From positions 1 to 41,842 of the forward strand of contig JADHXR010000059.1 of assembly GCA_016782865.1 (NCBI GenBank): a stretch of DNA of 41,842 nucleotides, in the 5' to 3' direction. Shown here piece after piece: positions 1 to 7,084 of this stretch. The notes below the pieces were generated by a model that had not been told where the DNA came from, made no database searches, and saw nothing but the letters and a program-made list of their open reading frames with translations. This DNA is from Phycisphaerae bacterium. GTDB taxonomy: Bacteria; Planctomycetota; Phycisphaerae; Sedimentisphaerales; Anaerobacaceae. Both the position numbers and the translations under genes were made by a program. The stretch's first letter is position 1. Every line of letters begins with the position of its first letter.

Positions 1-931
1 GCGGAATCCATTCGAGTTCCTTGTGTAAGCGTTTGGCTAACGAACTGACTTCGGTCCGGCGCCTTTGGGCAATTTTTGTGGCCTCTTCGCCTAAGGTTGT
101 CAGCCGGGTGCTTGGCGTCCTGGGCTCGGTTTCGCAGATAATCTGCCGGATGTGATCGACGCCGCCCTTGCGAAGCTCCTTTGGGTCAAATGGAAGCGCA
201 CCAATGAGCAGCTCATAGAGTACTACACCAAGCGAGTAGACATCCGAGCGGGTATCAATGTCCTGAGCGGTCGTATGGGCCTGCTCGGGACTCATGTACT
301 CGGGTGTCCCGACAAACTGGCCCTGCTCAGTGTAAAGCGTCCGCTCGGTCAAGGGCTGACTAATGGCCTTGGCTACTCCGAAGTCGATAATCTTGGGCAC
401 GGCATTATTGCCCTCAATGGCCACCAGAATGTTTGATGGCTTCAGATCACGGTGAATGATAGCTTTCTGATGGGCATGCTGGACCGCCTCGCATACCTGT
501 AAGAACAGCTTGAGGCGTTCTTCAATCCCGAGCTTTTCCTGGTCGCAGTGCTGGGTAAGAGACAGACCCTTGACATGTTCCATTACAAAGTACGGCCGGC
601 CCGTCTTAGTCATCCCCGCATCGAAGACCTGGGCGATATTGGGGTGTTCCAGCAAAGCGAGTGCCTGACGCTCAGCCTCGAAGCGGGCGATAACCTGCTT
701 GGTGTCCATCCCGGGCTTAATGACCTTCAGCGCCACTCGGCGTTTGACGGGTCCTTGATGCTCTGCTAAGTAGACCACTGCGAAACCGCCTTCACCCAGG
801 ACTCCAAGCAGTTTATACGAACCGACCTGCTCGCCGGGTCCGCCCACCACGTCTGCAAAGCTTGCAGTGGGAACGGATTCATTTTTGTGCGGTTTCTTAT
901 TGTTTCTCTCACCGGTATCGCTCATCGACAT
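1..931 (-). CDS. Serine/threonine protein kinase, N-terminal part (runs off left edge)
   Basis: Hanks-type kinase domain that probably phosphorylates Ser/Thr of unknown target proteins. Read from the minus strand, the frame stays open from 931 to base 1 (310 codons). Visible kinase landmarks are the glycine-rich loop GEGGFAVVY (about residues 47-55), the ATP-binding Lys in VALKVIKPG (K69), the catalytic loop IIHRDLKPSN (159-168), the DFG in IIDFGVAK (181-188), and GTPEYMSPEQA (208-218). The part after residue 240 resembles planctomycete kinases that continue into WD40, TPR or membrane segments, but that part lies outside the window. Two in-frame ATGs, at 931 and 925, are possible starts; GAGAG upstream sits better for the second. 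The residues before the kinase domain (about 1-38) are polar and low-complexity, with no membrane segment, so the kinase begins in the cytoplasm. The family call is firm; its substrate and role are unknown. Confidence 0.95.
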   Translation of the reverse strand, partial: MSMSDTGERNNKKPHKNESVPTASFADVVGGPGEQVGSYKLLGVLGEGGFAVVYLAEHQGPVKRRVALKVIKPGMDTKQVIARFEAERQALALLEHPNIAQVFDAGMTKTGRPYFVMEHVKGLSLTQHCDQEKLGIEERLKLFLQVCEAVQHAHQKAIIHRDLKPSNILVAIEGNNAVPKIIDFGVAKAISQPLTERTLYTEQGQFVGTPEYMSPEQAHTTAQDIDTRSDVYSLGVVLYELLIGALPFDPKELRKGGVDHIRQIICETEPRTPSTRLTTLGEEATKIAQRRRTEVSSLAKRLHKELEWIP

Positions 932-1436
932 CTCTCGCTACAAACTGCCTTGGCATTCTTCTGATACACAAAGAACAGCGAACGTACAGGAGCACAATCA
1001 TACGCACCGTAATTATACAGGAGGGACAAGGGAAAAGTAAAAAGGTAAAAGGCAAAAGGGAGGCAAGAAGGATTTGAAGATCGAATAATGAACAAGGAAT
1101 GTCGAATGTAGAGTTTCATATTTGTGGCTGCGTGGCGACAAGTCTGTTATGCAAAACAGGCGTGTCCCTTCAACTCTGTTCAGAGCCTGCCCCTTCAACT
1201 CCGTTCAGAGCCTGCCCTGAGCTTGTCGAACGTGGCAAGCTCTGAGCTTGTCGAACGGGGCAGGCTCTGGGCAGCGCCGAACAAAGCCAAACAGACCCAG
1301 TTTCCAAATCTCGCCGCGCCTCGAAAACACGCCGGTCGGCGAGAGCCGCTCAATTCGGAGGCGAAAAAATCGGCCATCCGGAAAAGTGTAAGTGCCTTGA
1401 AAAGATGCACTTACACTTTGACCAGGGTATTTTCTC
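932..1436. repeat. Repeat-rich spacer upstream of the kinase
   Basis: No convincing gene. 1035-1110 is purine-rich with the blocks GGCAAAAGGGAGGCAA and GAACAAGGAATGTCGAATG. A related copy in inverted orientation lies near 10891-10970. At 1165-1265 there are two CTCAACTCYGTTCAGAGCCTGCC-like units followed by two copies of TGAGCTTGTCGAACG, which with GCAGGCTCTG make overlapping inverted repeats; this motif type is a dispersed intergenic repeat in planctomycete and Chloroflexi genomes. Around 1278-1310 the sequence AACAAAGCCAAACAGACCC also looks like a dispersed repeat. Long open frames crossing this stretch have no recognisable protein character. A TATAAT on the minus strand (1013-1018) might serve the kinase, but has no good -35 partner. 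Confidence 0.55.
1383..1419. promoter_or_regulatory. Perfect 13-bp inverted repeat, operator or stem-loop candidate
   Basis: AAAGTGTAAGTGC (1383-1395) and GCACTTACACTTT (1407-1419) are exact reverse complements separated by 11 bases. It lies 18 bp upstream of a consensus-like promoter -35 at 1437, a position suited to an activator or repressor site. It could instead be the terminator-like end of a minus-strand transcript, but no T-run follows on either strand beyond three bases. Confidence 0.5.
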
Positions 1437-1465
1437 TTGATTCTTTGGCCTGTTTCGGTTATGAT
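1437..1465 (+). promoter_or_regulatory. Sigma-70-type promoter of the small-peptide unit
   Basis: TTGATT (1437-1442), 17-bp spacer, TATGAT (1460-1465). Predicted start of transcription is near 1472. This matches the pattern of other strong promoter candidates in the window (6949, 22761). It serves the 31-aa ORF at 1521, leaving a leader of about 50 bases. Confidence 0.65.
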
Positions 1466-1520
1466 ATGCACTATGAAAATGAGACAAGAGACTTACTGGT
1501 TCAATTTTCAAGGGGAATCA

Positions 1521-1616
1521 ATGAGCAAATTCTATCACGAGATCTGGCTTCCATTCGCGTTCAACAAAAAGCGAATCCTGTTTCTGGCCATTGCGAGCTA
1601 TATCGCTCTGTGCTAA
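1521..1616 (+). CDS. Small peptide of 31 aa with hydrophobic C-terminal half
   Basis: Unrecognised small gene. It has its own promoter (1437-1465), a good ribosome site AAGGGG (1510-1515, five bases before ATG 1521), and a strong terminator at 1647-1673, so it reads as a free-standing unit of about 200 nt. The peptide starts MSKFYHEIWLPF, carries a basic NKKR turn at residues 15-18, and ends with a hydrophobic run LFLAIASYIALC (residues 20-31). That is shorter than a usual transmembrane helix but compatible with membrane association. The frame is also open upstream to ATG 1473, which would give 47 aa; the ribosome site favours 1521. Possible identities are a small membrane or toxin-like peptide, a leader peptide, or a small RNA with incidental coding. 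No homologue is known to me. Confidence 0.45.
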   Translation: MSKFYHEIWLPFAFNKKRILFLAIASYIALC

Positions 1617-1646
1617 CGGCACACGCACTTCTTCAAGCTATTGTCA

Positions 1647-1673
1647 GCCGCCCAACTGAGGGCGGCTTTTTTT
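1647..1673 (+). terminator. Rho-independent terminator
   Basis: GCCGCCC (1647-1653), loop AACTGA, GGGCGGC (1660-1666), then seven T (1667-1673). A perfect 7-bp GC-rich stem with a T-run, ending the small-peptide transcript before hldD. Confidence 0.9.
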
Positions 1674-1695
1674 ATGCGTCCGATTATTTAAACAT

Positions 1696-1724
1696 TTGAC
1701 ACAGCAAGAACGGCAAATTAAGCT
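1696..1724 (+). promoter_or_regulatory. Possible promoter for hldD-tyrS
   Basis: TTGACA (1696-1701) is a perfect -35, followed after 17 bases by TAAGCT (1719-1724), a weak -10. It lies just after the terminator at 1673 and about 37 bases before the hldD start, which is the right place. The poor -10 limits confidence. Confidence 0.4.
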
Positions 1725-1760
1725 TGGCCTGACCCTAAAACGACAATGGAGGCCCGAAGA

Positions 1761-2738
1761 ATGATAATAGTTACCGGCGGAGCAGGTTTTATCGGCTCAG
1801 CACTGATCGCCGAGTTGAACGCCAGGCAAATCACCGACATACTCGTCGTGGACCGGCTCGGCAACAACGGCAAATGGAAGAATCTGCGGAATCTGTCCTT
1901 TGCCGACTATGTGGAGAAGACCGATTTGCTGGAAATGGTCATCGCCGGTAAACTCGACAGCCCCATCGAGGCAGTCTTTCATCTCGGCGCTTGCTCGGAC
2001 ACGACCGAGCCGGACGCATCGTATTTGATAAAGAACAATTACGAATACACCAAACTGCTGGCCCAGTGGGCTACAAACGCCAATGTTCGCTTTATCTACG
2101 CATCGAGCGCGGCCACCTACGGCGACGGTTCAGCCGGCTTTGAAGATGACGAAGAAAATATCGAGACCCTCTGCCCGCTGAACATGTACGGCTACTCCAA
2201 GCACGCGTTCGATTTGTGGGCACGCAGGACCGGGCTGCTGAGCAAGATCGTGGGCCTGAAATATTTCAACGTCTTCGGCCCGAACGAATACCATAAAGAC
2301 CACATGCGAAGCTTCATCGTCAAGGCCTTCGCGCAGATAAACGCCGAGGGCACGGTCCGGCTTTTCAAATCCCATGAGGGCGACTACGCCGACGGCGAGC
2401 AGGTGCGGGACTTTGTTTACGTCAAAGATGCGGTGGACATGACGTTGTTCTTTCTCGATAATCCGCACCTGAGCGGACTCTACAACGTGGGCACCGGCGA
2501 GGCCCGCACGTGGAATGATCTGGTGATCGCCGTATTTGTGGCAATGGGGAAAAAGCCGAACATTGAGTATATCGATATGCCCGATTCGATCCGCAATCAG
2601 TATCAATATTTCACCCAGGCCGACATGTCCAAACTCCGCAGTGCCGGCTACGACAGGCAAATAACGCCGCTCGAAGATGCAATCAAGGACTATGTCCAGA
2701 CCTATCTGCAGGAAGACGGGTACCTGACCGGCATTTAG
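1761..2738 (+). CDS. hldD: ADP-L-glycero-D-manno-heptose-6-epimerase
   Basis: Epimerises ADP-D-glycero- to ADP-L-glycero-D-manno-heptose, the last step in making the activated heptose for lipopolysaccharide inner core; cytosolic, NADP-dependent. The 325-aa product matches the family end to end: Rossmann motif VTGGAGFIGS (4-13), FHLGACSDTTE (73-83), YASSAATYGDG (113-123), the short-chain dehydrogenase YxxxK pair Y143/K147 in MYGYSK, YFNVFGPNE, and QVRDFVYVKD. ATG 1746 is in frame upstream, but GGAGG at 1748-1752 lies eight bases before ATG 1761, and the protein then begins MIIVTGG as in other family members. tyrS follows after 42 bases on the same strand, so the two may be co-transcribed. It implies an outer membrane with heptose-containing LPS. 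Confidence 0.95.
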   Translation: MIIVTGGAGFIGSALIAELNARQITDILVVDRLGNNGKWKNLRNLSFADYVEKTDLLEMVIAGKLDSPIEAVFHLGACSDTTEPDASYLIKNNYEYTKLLAQWATNANVRFIYASSAATYGDGSAGFEDDEENIETLCPLNMYGYSKHAFDLWARRTGLLSKIVGLKYFNVFGPNEYHKDHMRSFIVKAFAQINAEGTVRLFKSHEGDYADGEQVRDFVYVKDAVDMTLFFLDNPHLSGLYNVGTGEARTWNDLVIAVFVAMGKKPNIEYIDMPDSIRNQYQYFTQADMSKLRSAGYDRQITPLEDAIKDYVQTYLQEDGYLTGI

Positions 2739-2780
2739 CCGTCACTGCCTGAGACAGGATTTGATTGCCGAGAAGTATCT

Positions 2781-3992
2781 ATGACAGAAACGATTATAGA
2801 GCAGATTCAGTCGTTGAAACGCGGCACGGCTGAGATCTTCACCGAAACGGAATTGGCCCAGAAGCTCGCCGCCGCGGCGAAAACGCCCAGGCAACTGCGC
2901 ATCAAGCTCGGGCTGGACCCCACGAGCCCGGATATACACCTGGGTCACACGGTTGTTTTGCGAAAGATGCGACAGTTCCAGGATCTGGGGCACAAAGCCG
3001 TGCTTATCATTGGCGACTACACCGCACGAATAGGCGACCCCACTGGGCAAAACAGCACCAGACCGATACTGTCAGCCGAGCAGATCGAGCAGAATGCGAA
3101 GACGTACTTCGAGCAGGCCGGGAAAATCCTCGATACTTCCGAGGAAAAACTCGAAACCAGATACAACGGCGAATGGCTCGCCAGGCTGACTCTTATCGAA
3201 CTGATTCAATTAGCCGCAAAGAAGACGGTTGCCCAGATGCTCCAGCGCGATACGTTCAAGAAACGTCTGCAGGCCGACGTGGACGTTTACACGCATGAAT
3301 TTCTCTACCCGCTGATGCAGGGCTACGATTCGGTCATGATAGAAAGCGACGTCGAACTCGGCGGCACAGACCAGACCTTCAACAACCTCGTGGGCCGCGA
3401 TATCCAGAAGGGTTACGACCAGCAGCCGCAGGTCGTGATTACGATGCCCATCCTGGTGGGGTTGGACGGCCAGGAAAAAATGAGCAAATCCAAGGGCAAT
3501 TACATCGGCGTAACCGACGAGCCCAACGACATGTTCGGCAAGGTCATGAGCATCTCCGACGACATGATGGAAAACTACTTCACGCTGCTGACCGGTCTTG
3601 CGACGGAAGAAATTGCCGACCTCGTCAACCCCGACAAAACGCATCCCAAGCAGGCAAAAGTCCTCCTGGGCAAGTCAATCGTCGCCCAGTTCCACGGCGA
3701 TAACGTCGCTGAATCCGCCGCCGCCGAATTCGACAAGGTCTTCGCCCGGGGCCAACTGCCTGACGACATCGCCGAGGTTGAGATAGCTGCTCAGCCAATC
3801 GCCGCGAGCAAGCTTCTGCTTCACTGCAAACTCGTATCGACCGGCGGCGAAGCCAAACGAATGATAAAGCAGTCGGCGGCGAGCATCGACGGCGAAAAAC
3901 TGACTGATCCGAACTCCGAAATTACGCCGAAAGACGGAGCGGTAGTCCGCGTCGGTAAGAGAAAATTCGCAAAGCTGAAGATCCTCTCTTGA
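2781..3992 (+). CDS. tyrS: Tyrosyl-tRNA synthetase
   Basis: Charges tRNA-Tyr with tyrosine in the cytoplasm. At 403 aa it fits the TyrS subtype with class I signatures HLGH (residues 53-56) and KMSKSKGN (233-240). LGLDPTSPDIHLGHT and the tyrosine-pocket region GYDSVMIESDVELGGTDQTFN are clear. The C-terminal 65 residues (KLLLHCKLVSTGGEAKRMIKQ onward) form the S4 RNA-binding domain. The start ATG 2781 gives the expected N-terminus, although the ribosome site (GAGAAG seven bases upstream) is weak. The stop TGA overlaps a possible upstream TTG start of the next ORF by a few bases, suggesting a joint transcript with the downstream unknown gene. Confidence 0.97.
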   Translation: MTETIIEQIQSLKRGTAEIFTETELAQKLAAAAKTPRQLRIKLGLDPTSPDIHLGHTVVLRKMRQFQDLGHKAVLIIGDYTARIGDPTGQNSTRPILSAEQIEQNAKTYFEQAGKILDTSEEKLETRYNGEWLARLTLIELIQLAAKKTVAQMLQRDTFKKRLQADVDVYTHEFLYPLMQGYDSVMIESDVELGGTDQTFNNLVGRDIQKGYDQQPQVVITMPILVGLDGQEKMSKSKGNYIGVTDEPNDMFGKVMSISDDMMENYFTLLTGLATEEIADLVNPDKTHPKQAKVLLGKSIVAQFHGDNVAESAAAEFDKVFARGQLPDDIAEVEIAAQPIAASKLLLHCKLVSTGGEAKRMIKQSAASIDGEKLTDPNSEITPKDGAVVRVGKRKFAKLKILS

Positions 3993-4036
3993 AAAAACGT
4001 GCAATTGACTTGTTTGGCGGTTATAATCCAGTCGCT

Positions 4037-4618
4037 ATGGAACTACCTAAACTCGAAAAACCTGAGAAGTATGTCGGTCTGTATATCTTCGATTTCGGCG
4101 ATCACACGGGTGTCGGTTTTACCGCGCAGGAAGTAGCTGAGCTTCTGGAGAGCGAAAAGTACGCCGGCGGCAAGGTCTACAAGATTCACAGGGCCTTCCC
4201 CGACGGTAAGCTCGAACTAAAGGGCGTGCCTGCGGAGACCTTTGAGCTTGAGGCTGGGATGTTCTTTTATTCGAGCGATCGCGAGGACAGCCGGCATGAT
4301 TTCAAACGGCTTGTCAATTTGGCGGTTACAACCGCCCCGCCCTGCCGGGCCAAGGCGCATCTGGCCAGGGGCGCTGACGACAGCTTTGTGGCCGCCCTCA
4401 TCTACCCCGCCGAGTACGACGATGAGGTAAGCTCATGGCTTTTGGCCGGCAAGTACAAGACAGGCGGAGCCGCCGAAGGGGGCGTCGGGGCAGTCCAGAG
4501 GTACTATGATCGTGACGCCGAGATACTGGATAGGCATCAATTTTTCGCCGAATCGCAATCGGTGAGCAGGACGGGCGAGGAACTGCTGGCGTGCCTGAGA
4601 ATGGCGGTCCAAAGATAG
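4037..4618 (+). CDS. Conserved protein of unknown function, 193 aa
   Basis: No domain recognised. The protein begins MELPKLEKPEKYVGLYIFDFG, is rich in acidic and aromatic residues, and lacks a signal peptide or membrane segment, so it is probably cytosolic. The first 60 residues (VGLYIFDFGDHTGVGFTAQEVAELLESEKY) look like a compact alpha/beta unit. The frame opens at TTG 3989, overlapping the tyrS stop; ATG 4037 is preferred because sequence before it (LFGGYNPVA) looks non-native, though neither start has a good ribosome site. A perfect TATAAT at 4022-4027 sits just before this ATG, without a suitably spaced -35. Coding character is good (GC-rich third positions matching tyrS). It may share a transcript with tyrS. 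Confidence 0.75.
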   Translation: MELPKLEKPEKYVGLYIFDFGDHTGVGFTAQEVAELLESEKYAGGKVYKIHRAFPDGKLELKGVPAETFELEAGMFFYSSDREDSRHDFKRLVNLAVTTAPPCRAKAHLARGADDSFVAALIYPAEYDDEVSSWLLAGKYKTGGAAEGGVGAVQRYYDRDAEILDRHQFFAESQSVSRTGEELLACLRMAVQR

Positions 4619-4702
4619 CACGAAGGTGGGGCAAGCCCGGCCTGCCTGCTTTAGGACTATTCCGTACACGTTGTGAGCATGCGCTTTCGTGGAAAGATGA
4701 AT

Positions 4703-4897
4703 TCATTTTTTGGCCTGCTTGCGGGCGGGTTGTTGTCGCTCTTTGGCAGGGCGCCCGCCAAGCCTGGACTCGACGATCTCAAACGTGCCGACTTTTCGAC
4801 GAGCACGCAGCGTTTGGGGATTTGCTTCGGCGAAAAGATCCGCGATGTCTTTCGGTTCAGGTGGCTCAAGGTCTCTCGCGGAACATCGGCGGGCCAC
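4703..4897 (-). CDS. Possible small basic protein, 64 aa
   Basis: Unrecognised. The minus strand between the unknown gene at 4037 and nrdJ has a coding-like frame with GC-rich third positions, ending in a Lys/Arg/Gln-rich tail (RPAKERQQPARKQAKK). Its middle section, EPPEPKDIADLFAEANPQT, looks like natural protein rather than antisense noise. GTG 4897 is the most plausible start; an open frame continues further upstream but becomes repeat-like and then runs antisense through nrdJ. No good ribosome site is visible. It would be convergent with the gene at 4037 and divergent from nrdJ. The overlapping plus-strand frame (from 4673) is less protein-like. It could be a remnant of a longer gene. Confidence 0.35.
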   Translation of the reverse strand: MARRCSARDLEPPEPKDIADLFAEANPQTLRARRKVGTFEIVESRLGGRPAKERQQPARKQAKK

Positions 4898-5014
4898 GAC
4901 TCTAACTCTGAGCAAAGCAAAGAGTCTGATCGTACTAAGTATGTGGAAGACGTTGAGTGAAGTAGAACGCTCAGGACGATATCTTGAAGGCTTTTTGAGG
5001 GTCGCAGCGCTATC
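4898..5014. other. Spacer before nrdJ with dispersed-repeat-like sequence
   Basis: Contains CTCTGAGCAAAGCAAAGAG and TTGAGTGAAGTAGAACGCTCAGGAC, variants of the CCTGAGCGAAGTCGAA-type dispersed repeat also seen at 19888. No clear promoter or ribosome site is visible for nrdJ. Confidence 0.4.
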
Positions 5015-6862
5015 ATGGCTGAGTTTCGTGCCCATCTGCCGCCCGGAGATGCACCTGTACTGAGTGAGAATGCCGTTGAGGTTCTGCACAGCAGGTATCT
5101 GATCAAGGACCGCCGGGGCCAGTGCATCGAGACGCCGGCACAGCTTTTCAGCCGGGTGGCGTGGTCGGTAGCCGAAGCGGAAGCGGCGTACGGGGCCGGC
5201 CGCGGCGAAGTCAAACGGTGGCACAAGAGATATTATGACTCGATGGCGTCGCTGGATTTTCTGCCCAACTCCCCCGCTCTTATGAACGCACAGAGGCGCG
5301 GAATGCTCAGCGCCTGCTTCGTGCTGCCGATCGAGGACAGCATAGAAGGGATATTCGAGACGGTCAAACAGACGGCGCTGATTCAGCAGGCGGGCGGCGG
5401 GACGGGATTCTCCTTCGACAGGCTCAGGCCCACGGGCGACCGCGTTGCCTCCAGCGGCGGGACAACGTCGGGCCCCATCAGCTTCTGGCGCGTCTTTTCC
5501 GAGACGACCAATGCGATTCAGCAGGGCGCGTTTCGCCGCGGGGCAAACATGGGGATGATGAGCGTCGGGCATCCCGACATATTGAGATTTCTGCACGCCA
5601 AGCAGAATCTGAAGGCCTTTACCAATTTCAACATTTCCGTCAAGATCACCGATGACTGGATGAGAAAGCTGCTCAAGTCCGGCAAGGCCCTGCACATTGT
5701 GGCCAATCCCCGCACGAAACAGCAGTATTTGCTGCCCCGTCGAATCGACTGTGCAAACTACACGATAGACGATCTGCGCGAAATCGAGGCCCCAGGCAAA
5801 CCCGCCGACAAGCGTGCGGGGCAGTTCTATACAGTCGGTGATATGTGGAAACTGATTGTAAAATGCGCCCACAAGACAGGCGAGCCCGGCATCGTTTTCA
5901 TCGACCGAATCAACCGCGACAATCCCACTCCTTCGCTGGGCCCGATAGAAGCGACCAATCCCTGCGGCGAGCAGCCGCTGCTGCCCTATGAGGCCTGCAC
6001 ACTGGGCAGCGTAAACGTCGCCAAATTCGTGAGAACCACCGGCGCCGGTCCCGACATGGATTGGCCCAGATTGGCCCAGACTGTCGGATTGGCCGTACGA
6101 TTCCTAGACAACATCGTCGATGCGTGCAACTATCCGCTAACCGATACGCTGCGCCTGGCGCAGGCGAACCGCAAGGTCGGGCTGGGGGTGATGGGCTTCG
6201 CCGATTGCCTGTTCGCCCTCGGAATACGCTACGATTCGCACAAAGGCGTCGAGTTCGGGGCCTCGCTGATGAAGTTCGTCAACGACAGCGCCCGCAAGGC
6301 CAGCGGCGAGCTTGCCCGCTTGCGAGGGCCTTTCCCAAACTGGAGCCGCAGCATCTGGAAAACCAGAGACAAGATGAAAATCCGCAACGCCTCTCTTACG
6401 TGCGTAGCCCCGACGGGCACGACCAGCATCATTGCCGACTGCTCCTGCGGAATCGAACCGGTCTATTCGCTGGTATTTGTCCGCCAGGTCCTGGACGGCG
6501 CAAGAATGTTGCAGGTAAATCCGCTTTTCAAGCAAATGGCTGCCGAACACGGCCTCTACAGCAGGAAGCTTGAAAGACAGATTGCCAAGACGGGCAGCAT
6601 TCAGAAACTGGCTGAAATCCCCGCCTCCGTTCGCCGGCTCTTCAAGGCTGCCTACGACATCGAGCCACAGTGGCATATCAGAATGCAGGCGGCGTTCCAG
6701 CAGCATTGTGACGCGGCGGTGAGCAAGACCATAAATCTCAACGAGAAGGCTGCGCCCCCCGCCATCGACAAGGCATACAAATTGGCCTACCGACTCGGCT
6801 GCAAGGGAGTCACAGTTTACCGCCGGGGCAGCCGGGAACATGAGCCAATGAGCCTGTACTGA
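5015..6862 (+). CDS. nrdJ: Adenosylcobalamin-dependent (class II) ribonucleotide reductase, short form
   Basis: Reduces ribonucleotides to deoxyribonucleotides using a B12-generated thiyl radical, independent of oxygen; cytosolic. The catalytic core is well preserved: FLPNSPALMNA (82-92), first active-site Cys in LSACFVLP (C101), AGGGTGFSFDRLRP (126-139), the radical-site NPCGEQPLLPYEACTLGS (N315, C317, E319), and VAPTGTTSIIADCSCGIEP. The N-terminus lacks an ATP-cone. At 615 aa it ends soon after GCKGVTVYRRGSR, where many class II enzymes carry a further 100-200 residues with a redox-active Cys pair or TSCPD domain. No such reading frame follows in the next 200 bases. Either the tail is encoded elsewhere or electrons reach the active site through another partner. 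The start ATG 5015 is the only one that precedes conserved sequence closely; no strong ribosome site is seen. Confidence 0.93.
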   Translation: MAEFRAHLPPGDAPVLSENAVEVLHSRYLIKDRRGQCIETPAQLFSRVAWSVAEAEAAYGAGRGEVKRWHKRYYDSMASLDFLPNSPALMNAQRRGMLSACFVLPIEDSIEGIFETVKQTALIQQAGGGTGFSFDRLRPTGDRVASSGGTTSGPISFWRVFSETTNAIQQGAFRRGANMGMMSVGHPDILRFLHAKQNLKAFTNFNISVKITDDWMRKLLKSGKALHIVANPRTKQQYLLPRRIDCANYTIDDLREIEAPGKPADKRAGQFYTVGDMWKLIVKCAHKTGEPGIVFIDRINRDNPTPSLGPIEATNPCGEQPLLPYEACTLGSVNVAKFVRTTGAGPDMDWPRLAQTVGLAVRFLDNIVDACNYPLTDTLRLAQANRKVGLGVMGFADCLFALGIRYDSHKGVEFGASLMKFVNDSARKASGELARLRGPFPNWSRSIWKTRDKMKIRNASLTCVAPTGTTSIIADCSCGIEPVYSLVFVRQVLDGARMLQVNPLFKQMAAEHGLYSRKLERQIAKTGSIQKLAEIPASVRRLFKAAYDIEPQWHIRMQAAFQQHCDAAVSKTINLNEKAAPPAIDKAYKLAYRLGCKGVTVYRRGSREHEPMSLY

Positions 6863-6948
6863 GGAGCTGCGCGAGGCTCTTGCCAGAGCGCCGGCCTTTT
6901 TTCTACCGGAGGCCCTGTTATGGGACTGCCCATTCCTCATCTTTTCAC

Positions 6949-6977
6949 TTGACTATCACCCGCTCAGGAGCTATGAT
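6949..6977 (+). promoter_or_regulatory. Sigma-70-type promoter for the LamG protein gene
   Basis: TTGACT (6949-6954), 17-bp spacer, TATGAT (6972-6977). Expected transcription start near 6984, giving a leader of about 100 bases to the ATG at 7085. The match to the consensus is close, and it lies in a 220-base gap between two genes on the same strand. Confidence 0.65.
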
Positions 6978-7084
6978 GAAATCTGCTGAAACGGTTCGGT
7001 GAGTGTAGGTGTGATGGTTCTGTGAGGACCTTCCTCGGGTGATACAGTGTCTCTTGTGTTCTCTTTTCTAAAGGAGGTAATGTG

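Noticed and set aside
1124..1699. 191-codon open frame on the plus strand
   Set aside because: It runs through dispersed repeats, the inverted repeat, the promoter and the terminator; the translation has no protein-like character.
4005..4027. Promoter TTGACT ... TATAAT before the unknown gene at 4037
   Set aside because: The -10 is perfect but the spacer is only 11 bases, and the -10 lies ten bases before the start codon. Probably chance, or part of an untranslated junction.
4673..4960. 95-codon plus-strand frame between the unknown gene and nrdJ
   Set aside because: Despite a hydrophobic start, its second half is derived from dispersed-repeat-like sequence, and the opposite strand is more protein-like.
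6866..6906. Terminator after nrdJ
   Set aside because: A 5-bp stem GCTCT/AGAGC is followed by seven other bases before the T-run, so the hairpin and T-run are not properly placed. Left uncalled.
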